Source: DAORHV01 sp964448405 (GTDB lineage: Bacteria > Patescibacteriota > Gracilibacteria > Peribacterales > Peribacteraceae). Taken from it: DNA of 5,638 bases. A program made the translations under genes and the position numbers. The stretch covers positions 1-5,638 of the forward strand of contig CAYUVW010000048.1 of NCBI GenBank assembly GCA_964448405.1, in the 5' to 3' direction. This document shows positions 1 to 5,510 of this stretch, piece after piece. The notes under the pieces were generated by a model. It saw only the letters and a list, made by a program, of their open reading frames with translations. It searched no databases and had not been told where the DNA came from. The number at the start of each line of letters is the position of its first letter. The stretch's first letter is position 1.

Positions 1-620
1 TTGATGACCTGCACGTACATATTGTTGAGCGTCACTTCGCGCGCAGAGCCCAAATTCAAGCCAAAACCCACATCCAGAACGTCAACGTTTTCGTACAGCC
101 TCGGCTTGATGACCGGACACACGAACTGCTCGACCGAACGTGGAATCATCACGCCGCCGGGTTTCAGGAATCGACGGGCATCGTTGAGTGTTTCCAGAAT
201 GTTTTCCTCCAGCGCATAGTTGCCGAGCGTCTCGCACACCACTACGTCGGCCTTGGGCGGATTCGGCACATCGGTGGAGTGGCCCTTGAAATACGTAAGA
301 CCCTCGATGCCGTTCTGTTCGGCCATCACTGCTGCCAATTCCAGCACGTCGGAATACTCGTACAAATGGCATTCTTTGGCGCCCAGCTTCTTGGCCAGGA
401 AGCTTAAGAAGCCCGTTCCGGCACCAATATCGGCCACGACGGACTTGCCCTTTTGAATGTCCTTCTTCAGCGCTTTGGCGAACGCGGCGTTGCGGACTTT
501 GTCGCCGAGGAGTTTGCGGTGGAGTTCGATCATGGAGACACGATACCAGAACCGGACCTGGTGGCTGGTGAGGACGAGCGAGATTCCAAAGAGTCCAAGG
601 AGTCCAGCGAACGCCATCAT
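1..620 (-). CDS. PRMT-like class I SAM-dependent methyltransferase, 3' part cut off by window edge
   Basis: This protein likely transfers a methyl group from S-adenosylmethionine to a protein side chain; the substrate is unknown. The 206 visible residues read from ATG at 620 to the left edge without a stop. Residues 34-53 (HRKLLGDKVRNAAFAKAL region) match the helix that precedes the SAM fold in arginine methyltransferases. Motif I is VADIGAGTGFLSF (62-74). The acidic end of strand 2 is E88 in HLYEYSD. CETLGNYALEE (129-139) places E130 and E139 nine residues apart, like the PRMT double-E loop, although the usual W-M after the first Glu is T-L. RRFLKPGGVMIP (149-160) is the following conserved block. 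The C-terminal barrel and THW loop would lie outside the window. Residues 3-18 are hydrophobic and could be a membrane anchor, but they are encoded by the 9-bp repeat. A second start, ATG at 533 (residue 30), would drop this segment. The residues just before it (WYRVS) look family-like, which favours 620. Neither start has a Shine-Dalgarno sequence. Confidence 0.8.
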   Translation of the reverse strand, partial: MMAFAGLLGLFGISLVLTSHQVRFWYRVSMIELHRKLLGDKVRNAAFAKALKKDIQKGKSVVADIGAGTGFLSFLAKKLGAKECHLYEYSDVLELAAVMAEQNGIEGLTYFKGHSTDVPNPPKADVVVCETLGNYALEENILETLNDARRFLKPGGVMIPRSVEQFVCPVIKPRLYENVDVLDVGFGLNLGSAREVTLNNMYVQVI

Positions 621-658
621 CCTTGGACTCTTTGGTTTCTTTGGACTCCTTGGAATCC
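582..658. repeat. Inverted pair of degenerate 9-bp tandem arrays (hairpin-forming)
   Basis: The left arm (582-608) is three tandem 9-mers on the plus strand: GATTCCAAA, GAGTCCAAG, GAGTCCAGC. The right arm, read on the minus strand from about 657 to 621, is four units: GATTCCAAG, GAGTCCAAA, GAAACCAAA, GAGTCCAAG. The arms point at each other. CCAAAGAGTCCAAGG (586-600) pairs perfectly with 621-635 across a 20-nt loop. Alternatively CCAAGGAGTCCA (595-606) pairs with 642-653. Units vary mostly at positions 3, 4 and 9 around GA--CCAA-. In one frame each unit reads Asp/Glu-Ser/Thr-Lys. The patch overlaps the start of the leftward methyltransferase and precedes the rightward peptidase. Its role is unknown; no T-run follows that would mark a simple terminator. 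Confidence 0.85.
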
Positions 659-666
659 TTCAGGGG

Positions 667-672
667 TATAGT
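667..672 (+). promoter_or_regulatory. Possible -10 box for the M23 peptidase
   Basis: TATAGT matches the sigma70 -10 consensus at five of six bases. It would start a transcript near 679, about 22 nt before the peptidase ATG. No good -35 box lies at 16-18 bp; the nearest TTGGAC (641-646) is 20 bp away and inside the 9-bp repeat. This is a weak call. Confidence 0.25.
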
Positions 673-700
673 CTTCAGCAATCTCTCACCCCGTTCTTCC

Positions 701-1240
701 ATGATCTTCTCCCCTCTCCCCGGCACTCCGCTCATTACCCAAGGCTTCGGCCAGAACCCGCAGATCTATTCGCAGTTCGGGTACAAGGGTCACAATGGCC
801 ACGACTTCGGCTTGGCCGTCGGCACGACCATCTACGCACCGCACGACGGCGTGGCGACCATCGTGGATGACGGCACGAAAAATTATGGCCTGTACCTGGT
901 CATCGAGGACCCCAAGCGCCGCAGTATCTTGGCGCATTTGTCGCAGGTACTCGTGCAGCCGGGTCAGACTATCTACCAGGGCGACCCGGTGGCCAAGAGC
1001 GGCCAGAGCGGCATGTCTACGGCACCACATCTGCACTGGACGTATAAGGTGATGAAGAACGGCGCGGTGCAGAACAAAGACAACGGCTACGACGGCGCGG
1101 TGGATGTGAGTGAATTCACGCGACTATGGCTGGATCAAGACCTCCACTTCGACGCCCAATACACACCAGATGCACAGCCGTACCTATCGGCGACCTTCGC
1201 AGCGAACGAGTACATGAAGAATCCGGCGCGGCACGTCTAG
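701..1240 (+). CDS. M23 family (LytM-like) zinc metallopeptidase, 179 aa
   Basis: M23 enzymes are zinc endopeptidases that cut peptide bridges in peptidoglycan. Almost the whole protein is the catalytic domain. PLITQGFG (10-17) is the usual opening strand. GHNGHDFG (30-37) supplies the zinc ligands H31 and D35. APHDGVA (46-52) and ILAHLSQ (76-82) follow, with H79 in the expected place. VQPGQTIYQGDPVAKSG (85-101) leads to STAPHLHW (106-113), where H110 and H112 are the catalytic and zinc-binding histidines. All key residues are present, so it should be active. About 65 residues after HLHW form an unrecognised tail. ATG at 701 is chosen because the frame upstream of it is repeat-derived sequence starting with TTG at 623. 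No signal peptide or membrane segment is visible. It would therefore need another export route, an unseen start, or lysis-type release as in phage endolysins. Repeat arrays flank it on both sides. Confidence 0.88.
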   Translation: MIFSPLPGTPLITQGFGQNPQIYSQFGYKGHNGHDFGLAVGTTIYAPHDGVATIVDDGTKNYGLYLVIEDPKRRSILAHLSQVLVQPGQTIYQGDPVAKSGQSGMSTAPHLHWTYKVMKNGAVQNKDNGYDGAVDVSEFTRLWLDQDLHFDAQYTPDAQPYLSATFAANEYMKNPARHV

Positions 1241-1320
1241 GACTCCAAAGACTCCAATGACACCAAGGACTCCGGAATGTTTTCGGAGTCCCGGAGTCTG
1301 GGAGACTTGGAATCTTTCAA
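1241..1320. repeat. Second inverted 9-bp repeat patch in the convergent intergenic gap
   Basis: Directly after the peptidase stop are four in-phase 9-mers: GACTCCAAA, GACTCCAAT, GACACCAAG, GACTCCGGA (1241-1276). The opposite arm (1284-1318) carries more degenerate copies readable on the minus strand (for example GATTCCAAG). It is the same family and the same inward-pointing arrangement as at 582-658. The rest of the gap to 1353 holds no gene. An A6 run at 1328-1333 would be a U-run for the leftward-reading 567-aa gene's transcript, but no convincing stem sits before it. Confidence 0.8.
1267..1291. other. Perfect 8-bp stem-loop at the centre of the repeat patch
   Basis: GGACTCCG (1267-1274) is perfectly complementary to CGGAGTCC (1284-1291) around a 9-nt loop. 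It lies between the convergent ends of the peptidase and the 567-aa gene, so it could end or protect both transcripts. No T-tract follows on either strand, so it is not called an intrinsic terminator. Confidence 0.6.
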
Positions 1321-1353
1321 ACACTCCAAAAAACTTCCTCACCCTCCGGTCAC

Positions 1354-3057
1354 TCAGGCCTTTCCAAACTGCAGCCCCAGTTTCGGCACGCCTGGCATGG
1401 CTTGCTGTACGCGATCCAGCAGTGAGCCGAAACGCGGTTCGGCCTTGGGTCGCAACGACACAGCCGGCCGGAAACGGTGCGAGGTGTAGGCAATGGAAAT
1501 CACGTCCGCCACGGTCATGGCCATGAACTGCGGATCGCGCTCGGTACCGCGGTACGTAATGGGGTATTCCAACGGAAAGGCGAAATCCAACGATTCATCC
1601 AGCGTGACGTTGCGCGCACACCACGCCACGCGATTGAGCATGTGGTCGTTGGCGTACAACACCAGGTCGGCGGCGGTTGCCAGAACGGCATCGTTCTTGG
1701 TTCCTTCTAAGAAAGTGAGCATCATCTCGCCGCCGAACAGTTGCGCATTCAGGCCGACAGCCACGCGTTCGCTTTCTCGGTCCTTCAGGTCGCGGGTGAG
1801 CTTAAGGTACGCGGCATGCATCAGCGGCAGGTAGCACACCTGGCCGAGTCCGCCGAACGACGTAAGGCCGTGGTAGAACGACATGGTAAGCAGTGAAATC
1901 ATGGTGCCCGGAATCAGCTCACGCGACTTCAGTCCGGCGGCAATGGCATCGGCGGTGAGTGCGACCTTGAATGAACCGTCGTCGCTGACTAACTCGTTAC
2001 CGCGCTTCCAGAGCTGCACACGGCGCTTGGCGCCCTTGGGTAATCCCCAGAACAAATACGTTCCGCGCTTTTCCCACACCGAGAACGCTTCGGGCAGGCG
2101 ATCGAAGTACGACATGGCCATGGTCACGGCCGACTGGTCCAAAATGAGCTTGGAAATGAGTGTGTCGGCATGCAGGTGATGATCGACCAGGATGTTGGCG
2201 ACGATTGCTTCTTGCTCCAGGTACACCAGGTTCACCGCCTTGCGACCGGCATGACGTGCGTTCACGCGCTTCCATAATGCGGCGTTCACCTTGGCGATTT
2301 GATCGGTGTAGGTGGCGCAGGCAAGAACATCGGACGTGGCGTAGATGTCGTCGAGCATGCGCTCGGCTGCGGCTGCTCCGGCTTTGTCGATTTCGCCGGT
2401 GCGCATGGATGTCTGCAGCGACTCCTTCATGCGTGCGACATCGGCGAACGTGTAGGCCGGAAGATTGAAGACGGGATACGTGCTGAGCTTGCTGGGAAAG
2501 AACGACAAGCGGTGCTGCTTCAACTCCCCTTTTGCGTTCAGCGCATGGAACGCAATGCCGCGCGGGAACGCGAAGTTATTCAGCGACACGTTGGAGAACG
2601 CCAGCGTAATGACGTTCTGCAATGCCGGATCCGGGTGCTCGAGCGCCACAATGGACGACACGAGATCGAAGTTCAGCGCCCACGGGTGGTACAGCGGACC
2701 CGAGTGGTCCATGGTGGATGCGCTGTAGTACTTGGTGAGCTGAGTCTCCACCGACTTGGCCATGGCCGGACCGAGTAGGCGCTCGGTTTCTTTTGCAACT
2801 GCCGAGACAAGTTGGTTCTGGCGCGATTGCGAAATGACCGGCACCTGCTTGGCGACGTAGCCGCGCACGTAGTCGTACACACTCTGAATACCGCTCTGCC
2901 GAAGGACGCCGTCTAAACCGGGCTTCCGCTCAACCACGCAATTGCGCAAACGGCGAATATCCGCCTTCGTTACCGCAGCGGGGCGTTTCGGAGGCTCCTC
3001 CCCTGCGGAGGTTGTGGAAATACTGACGGTGGTACTGCCTGCTGTTGCTGGTTGCAT
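1354..3057 (-). CDS. Uncharacterised 567-aa protein, possibly distantly BshC-like
   Basis: I do not recognise this family with confidence. The frame is open for 1.7 kb with good coding character. ATG at 3057 is chosen because it lies about 20 nt downstream of a strong promoter; the in-frame extension to 3153 would run through that promoter. Residues 1-30 are Ser/Thr/Pro/Ala-rich and probably disordered. VYDYVRGYV (60-68) opens the folded part. A striking block, MDHSGPLYHPW (116-126), is followed by hydrophobic strands (148-170). Residues 210-330 are mainly helical, with DHHLHAD at 292-298. GLTSFGGLGQVCYLP (397-411) is a second conserved-looking block. No signal peptide or membrane helix is visible. 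Order and length recall BshC (bacillithiol synthesis, about 540 aa), whose family has a GPLY-containing block early and a GG-rich block late. That comparison is from memory, and the BshC acidic/histidine segment is not evident. It is convergent with the peptidase and divergent from the hotdog-acyltransferase operon. Confidence 0.75.
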   Translation of the reverse strand: MQPATAGSTTVSISTTSAGEEPPKRPAAVTKADIRRLRNCVVERKPGLDGVLRQSGIQSVYDYVRGYVAKQVPVISQSRQNQLVSAVAKETERLLGPAMAKSVETQLTKYYSASTMDHSGPLYHPWALNFDLVSSIVALEHPDPALQNVITLAFSNVSLNNFAFPRGIAFHALNAKGELKQHRLSFFPSKLSTYPVFNLPAYTFADVARMKESLQTSMRTGEIDKAGAAAAERMLDDIYATSDVLACATYTDQIAKVNAALWKRVNARHAGRKAVNLVYLEQEAIVANILVDHHLHADTLISKLILDQSAVTMAMSYFDRLPEAFSVWEKRGTYLFWGLPKGAKRRVQLWKRGNELVSDDGSFKVALTADAIAAGLKSRELIPGTMISLLTMSFYHGLTSFGGLGQVCYLPLMHAAYLKLTRDLKDRESERVAVGLNAQLFGGEMMLTFLEGTKNDAVLATAADLVLYANDHMLNRVAWCARNVTLDESLDFAFPLEYPITYRGTERDPQFMAMTVADVISIAYTSHRFRPAVSLRPKAEPRFGSLLDRVQQAMPGVPKLGLQFGKA

Positions 3058-3084
3058 CTGGGTATATGATAGGCAAAATAGGTT

Positions 3085-3114
3085 GTTATACAATCTTTTT
3101 TGGTATTTTGTCAA
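3085..3114 (-). promoter_or_regulatory. Sigma70-type promoter for the 567-aa gene
   Basis: Read on the minus strand, TTGACA (3114-3109, six of six) and TATAAC (3090-3085, five of six) are separated by 18 bp. Transcription should begin near 3078, giving a leader of about 20 nt before ATG at 3057. The leader has no Shine-Dalgarno sequence. Confidence 0.75.
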
Positions 3115-3176
3115 TGGTCGGCAAACAGGGCTGATCGATGGGGTGAGTGACAACCCGTCCTATCTATTGACAAAAT
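3105..3176. repeat. 11-bp perfect inverted repeat holding both divergent -35 boxes
   Basis: ATTTTGTCAAT (3105-3115) is the exact reverse complement of ATTGACAAAAT (3166-3176). Each copy contains the TTGACA of one promoter. A second inverted pair, GATAGGCA (3068-3075) and TGCCTATC (3194-3201), lies outside it, near the two predicted transcription starts. The matches go beyond the six -35 bases, so a shared regulator or a duplicated promoter is possible. Confidence 0.7.
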
Positions 3177-3194
3177 GAAATCTTATTTTAAAAT
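3167..3194 (+). promoter_or_regulatory. Sigma70-type promoter for the hotdog-acyltransferase operon
   Basis: TTGACA (3167-3172) matches fully and TAAAAT (3189-3194) matches at five of six bases, with a 16-bp spacer. The predicted start near 3201 gives a leader of about 29 nt before ATG at 3230. The region is AT-rich compared with the coding sequence around it. Confidence 0.75.
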
Positions 3195-3229
3195 GCCTAT
3201 CCGATAATCCACCTATTCTCTCACTCGCC

Positions 3230-4231
3230 ATGCCTCCAAATCGCCCTTCAGATGATCCTCGGAGCGGTATCGTTTGCATTCCGGGAATGCTGGTGCGTCC
3301 CGGCAGCATTGAATGCAACGAAGGCGGACTCATGGAACTGCAAATCGAAATGCTGAGAGCGATGGCAGGACAAGTCTTTGCGCGCGAAAGAGTACAGCGC
3401 GGTCCGCAGCAACCACGGTCCACCATCGCCAACGTGGAACGTGTAGATGACCAGACGATGTCTGCGGATACGCAGTTGTTTTTCAGCAATGGCTGGTCCC
3501 GCAGTTTCGTCCATGGCGCCGACATGATGATGCCGCTTGGGAATTTGGTAGAGGAACAGTTACTGGCTGGGAACAAAGACACGATTGCGGGTATTCAGCG
3601 TCTGCGATTTCGCAAACTGGCAACCAACAACATGCGCCTGACCGCGTCGCGCAATCCGTTGCCGCGCGAAAACCGTAGTGCATGCACGCTGGAAGCCGAG
3701 CTGACCACGCACAACTCGGGACCGATTTACGTGCAAGGAATCCAACAGCCGGAGAATCCGATTTTCGCCATCAGCGCCAAAAACCCACTGCCTGCCAGCA
3801 GTATTTGCGGCTGTCCGAATTGCACTGCAGTGCGGCCGGAGAGCGGCGAAGTGACAATGCAGCTACGCGCAACGCCGCTCCACGAAACACTACTGCACGC
3901 GCATAACGGACTGCTGACCTGCACAATCATGGACCAGGTAAACTTGGCCATGAGCCAACTGCGCGGCACCGGCAAGTTAACGGGCAATATGGCAATGCAC
4001 ATGGGCAACAATGCACTCACGCTTCCGTCGAAAGAATTTCTGCTGCAGCAGGGCAACACGCTGCGGGTGAAGGTGGATTTGGACAGGGCGCGAACGTTGC
4101 AGCGCACGGGCGCCACATTGGTGACCGCGCAAGCCACGTACACGGATGCAAAAGGCGCAGAGCAAGGCGGCGGAGAATTCCTGTTTGCCTTCGGCGATGT
4201 CTCGCCGGAACAATTGCTCGATACCAAGTAA
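3230..4231 (+). CDS. Putative double-hotdog protein (dehydratase-like plus thioesterase-like halves), 333 aa
   Basis: No close family is recognised; two hotdog-fold halves are inferred from pattern. Residues 64-140 resemble FabZ/FabA-type hydroxyacyl-ACP dehydratases. IANVERVDD (66-74) sits where FabZ has its DRV strand, then LFF (83-85), HGADMMMPLGNLVEEQLLAG (95-114) resembles the PxMPGVLxxEALAQ helix, and IAGIQRLRFRKLATNNMRL (119-137) resembles the GIDKARFRRPVVPGD block. The catalytic GHFPG is not conserved. Residues 216-321 resemble PaaI-type thioesterases: HAHNGLLTCTIMDQ (223-236) with D235, then GNTLRVKVDL (275-284) and TLVTAQATYTDAKG (296-309). Between the halves is CGCPNC (193-198), a possible metal site. 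If the assignment holds, it would act on acyl-thioesters in the cytoplasm. ATG at 3230 follows a strong promoter; ATG at 3332 is an alternative start and would keep both halves. Its stop codon touches the start of the acyltransferase gene. Confidence 0.7.
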   Translation: MPPNRPSDDPRSGIVCIPGMLVRPGSIECNEGGLMELQIEMLRAMAGQVFARERVQRGPQQPRSTIANVERVDDQTMSADTQLFFSNGWSRSFVHGADMMMPLGNLVEEQLLAGNKDTIAGIQRLRFRKLATNNMRLTASRNPLPRENRSACTLEAELTTHNSGPIYVQGIQQPENPIFAISAKNPLPASSICGCPNCTAVRPESGEVTMQLRATPLHETLLHAHNGLLTCTIMDQVNLAMSQLRGTGKLTGNMAMHMGNNALTLPSKEFLLQQGNTLRVKVDLDRARTLQRTGATLVTAQATYTDAKGAEQGGGEFLFAFGDVSPEQLLDTK

Positions 4232-5374
4232 ATGCCAAACCCTTTTCAGCAACGCATCCTTTCGGAACTTGCTGAAGCAGGTCACCCCATCGATGTCACC
4301 GGCGGCGGCAAACTGGAAGAAGGCGGCACCACGTTAGCCGACATGTTCCGCTCAACGACCGTAAAGCACGGCCGCGCGGCAATGGCATGGCGCATGTTCC
4401 AGATGATGGCGTCGGCGAAACAGGCGTTCCCCGTAAAGGCACTGCGAGATGTCTCCATGCTTGGCGGAGCGTTCGTGCGCGAACATCATCGGGAGCCGGG
4501 AGACACGGACTATTTGCGTGGTCGCGAACCGAATCGTACCGCCGTGATTCAGGATTTCGTGCATCGCATGATGTTGCCTGGCAGCGGATTTGCGAACTCC
4601 GAGAGTGCGGTGAATTTTCAGAACGCCATGGAGATGCACAACGCAGGCCAGGACATCACCTGGGAAATCGTGCCGCACGGCAGCGAGCTGGACCCAGTGT
4701 TGATTGAAACAATTCTCAGCAACGAAGGCCGACGAGGAAGCAGGCAACTGCGCGCCGATACGCAGCAGTTCCTGGCTGAAACGATTACGGTGGCCGGTCA
4801 CAAAGTACGCAACAGCGTCTTCCACCGCATTTTCATTGGAGGCGTGAACAGCTTGTCGATTTACGCACCGAAGTACCGGGAAGGCCTGAACGACAAAGAA
4901 ACGATATTGATGAACGCGTATTCAGACGTTGTGAACCGCATTATGTCGGGCATTCACGCCAACGCACGCATGATGATGATGCGCTGCCCCGAAGGAGGTC
5001 GCGTGACACCCGACCGCGAAATCGGATTCTACGGTGCGGTCGAACCGCCTCCGGCGAAGTTTGTGCCGCTGCATTTGGAAATGCCGCAGAACTTCATGGG
5101 CATTGAGCAAGTACATGCGCCTGCAGTGGTGAAGCTCTTTGTCGGAGAGCCGGTACAAGCACAGGGCAATGGACTGAATGACCGGGCGAATAATCGTGTA
5201 CGGGCCACCTACGACAGTCTTGCACGCGTGCACGCCGACGTGGATTCCTACGCGTGGTGCATAAAACGCCTGGTAAAGAAGCGCGACGAACCCGTAGACC
5301 GCGCCAAAGGCGCCCCCGAAATGTTCCGGGTGCTTATCCCGAAGAAAAGCGAGCCACGTCGCAGGGGCAGATAG
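4232..5374 (+). CDS. PlsC/LPLAT-superfamily acyltransferase-like protein, 380 aa
   Basis: Members of this superfamily move acyl chains from acyl-ACP or acyl-CoA to glycerophosphate or other acceptors at the membrane. The four motifs appear in order. Motif I is HGSELD (149-154), the HX4D catalytic pair, preceded by a hydrophobic strand (ITWEIV) and followed by P155 as in typical NHxSxLDP sequences, although the usual Asn before His is Pro. Motif II is the segment ending YAPKYREG (211-218) with R216. Motif III is RCPEGGR (251-257), close to FPEGTR. Motif IV is FVPLHLEMP (277-285). A second HX4D (H136-D141) lies just upstream but lacks the strand before it. Residues 1-135 are an N-terminal extension with no recognised domain, and the C-terminus is strongly basic (KKSEPRRRGR), which could aid membrane contact. 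There is no clear transmembrane helix. ATG follows the upstream TAA with no gap, so translation is probably coupled to the hotdog gene, whose acyl-thioester substrate it might share. Confidence 0.7.
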   Translation: MPNPFQQRILSELAEAGHPIDVTGGGKLEEGGTTLADMFRSTTVKHGRAAMAWRMFQMMASAKQAFPVKALRDVSMLGGAFVREHHREPGDTDYLRGREPNRTAVIQDFVHRMMLPGSGFANSESAVNFQNAMEMHNAGQDITWEIVPHGSELDPVLIETILSNEGRRGSRQLRADTQQFLAETITVAGHKVRNSVFHRIFIGGVNSLSIYAPKYREGLNDKETILMNAYSDVVNRIMSGIHANARMMMMRCPEGGRVTPDREIGFYGAVEPPPAKFVPLHLEMPQNFMGIEQVHAPAVVKLFVGEPVQAQGNGLNDRANNRVRATYDSLARVHADVDSYAWCIKRLVKKRDEPVDRAKGAPEMFRVLIPKKSEPRRRGR

Positions 5375-5403
5375 CCCTTGGGCATGCGCAAAAAGACCGT
5401 TTG

Positions 5404-5412
5404 TGGTATACT
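5404..5412 (+). promoter_or_regulatory. Extended -10 promoter upstream of the last, partial gene
   Basis: TGGTATACT has the TGn extension followed by TATACT (five of six bases). No -35 box is seen at 16-18 bp, which extended -10 promoters can do without. Transcription would begin near 5419, just after the acyltransferase gene, so the next gene may have its own transcript. Confidence 0.55.
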
Positions 5413-5453
5413 GGTCTGATTTGCCAAATACACACTTCATCCACGGCCTACGG

Positions 5454-5506
5454 GAGCAGCGACTGTGTGCTCAATCGTTTCCGGAGGGTGGCCGCAACGA
5501 GCGGCC
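5454..5506 (+). other. Structured leader with two small hairpins
   Basis: GAGCA (5454-5458) pairs with TGCTC (5468-5472). GGCCGC (5490-5495) pairs perfectly with GCGGCC (5501-5506) around the loop AACGA, ending 4 nt before ATG 5511. If the gene starts at 5511, the leader is about 90 nt and the second stem would sit over the ribosome entry site. If the gene starts at TTG 5421, these are simply coding bases. No known riboswitch class is recognised. Confidence 0.4.
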
Positions 5507-5510
5507 GAGT

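Noticed and set aside
582..658. CRISPR array
   Set aside because: The units are 9 bp, directly abutting, degenerate and inverted between arms, with no spacers.
82..735. 217-aa minus-strand open frame
   Set aside because: It overlaps the methyltransferase in another frame, is Arg-rich with no motif, and its start lies in the peptidase gene. Its Asp/Glu-Ser-Lys run is just the 9-bp repeat.
1241..1333. Intrinsic terminator for the peptidase or the 567-aa gene
   Set aside because: The 8-bp stem has no T-tract on either side, and the A6 run at 1328-1333 has no convincing stem before it on the minus strand.
2299..2778. 159-aa plus-strand open frame
   Set aside because: It is antisense to the 567-aa gene, rich in Arg, Val, Gly and Cys, and has no promoter or recognisable motif. 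It looks like a GC-rich shadow.
3727..4227. 166-aa minus-strand open frame inside the hotdog gene
   Set aside because: Ser/Cys-rich composition with no motif, fully antisense to a gene that has a promoter and domain-like patterns.
4922..5440. 172-aa minus-strand open frame over the acyltransferase 3' end
   Set aside because: His/Cys-rich composition typical of antisense frames, and it covers conserved acyltransferase motifs III and IV.
5481..5501. Second acyltransferase fragment, from PEGGR in the frame open back to 5421
   Set aside because: Only this short motif matches; no HX4D precedes it and the following residues differ. Codons differ from those at the acyltransferase motif, so it is not a DNA duplication.
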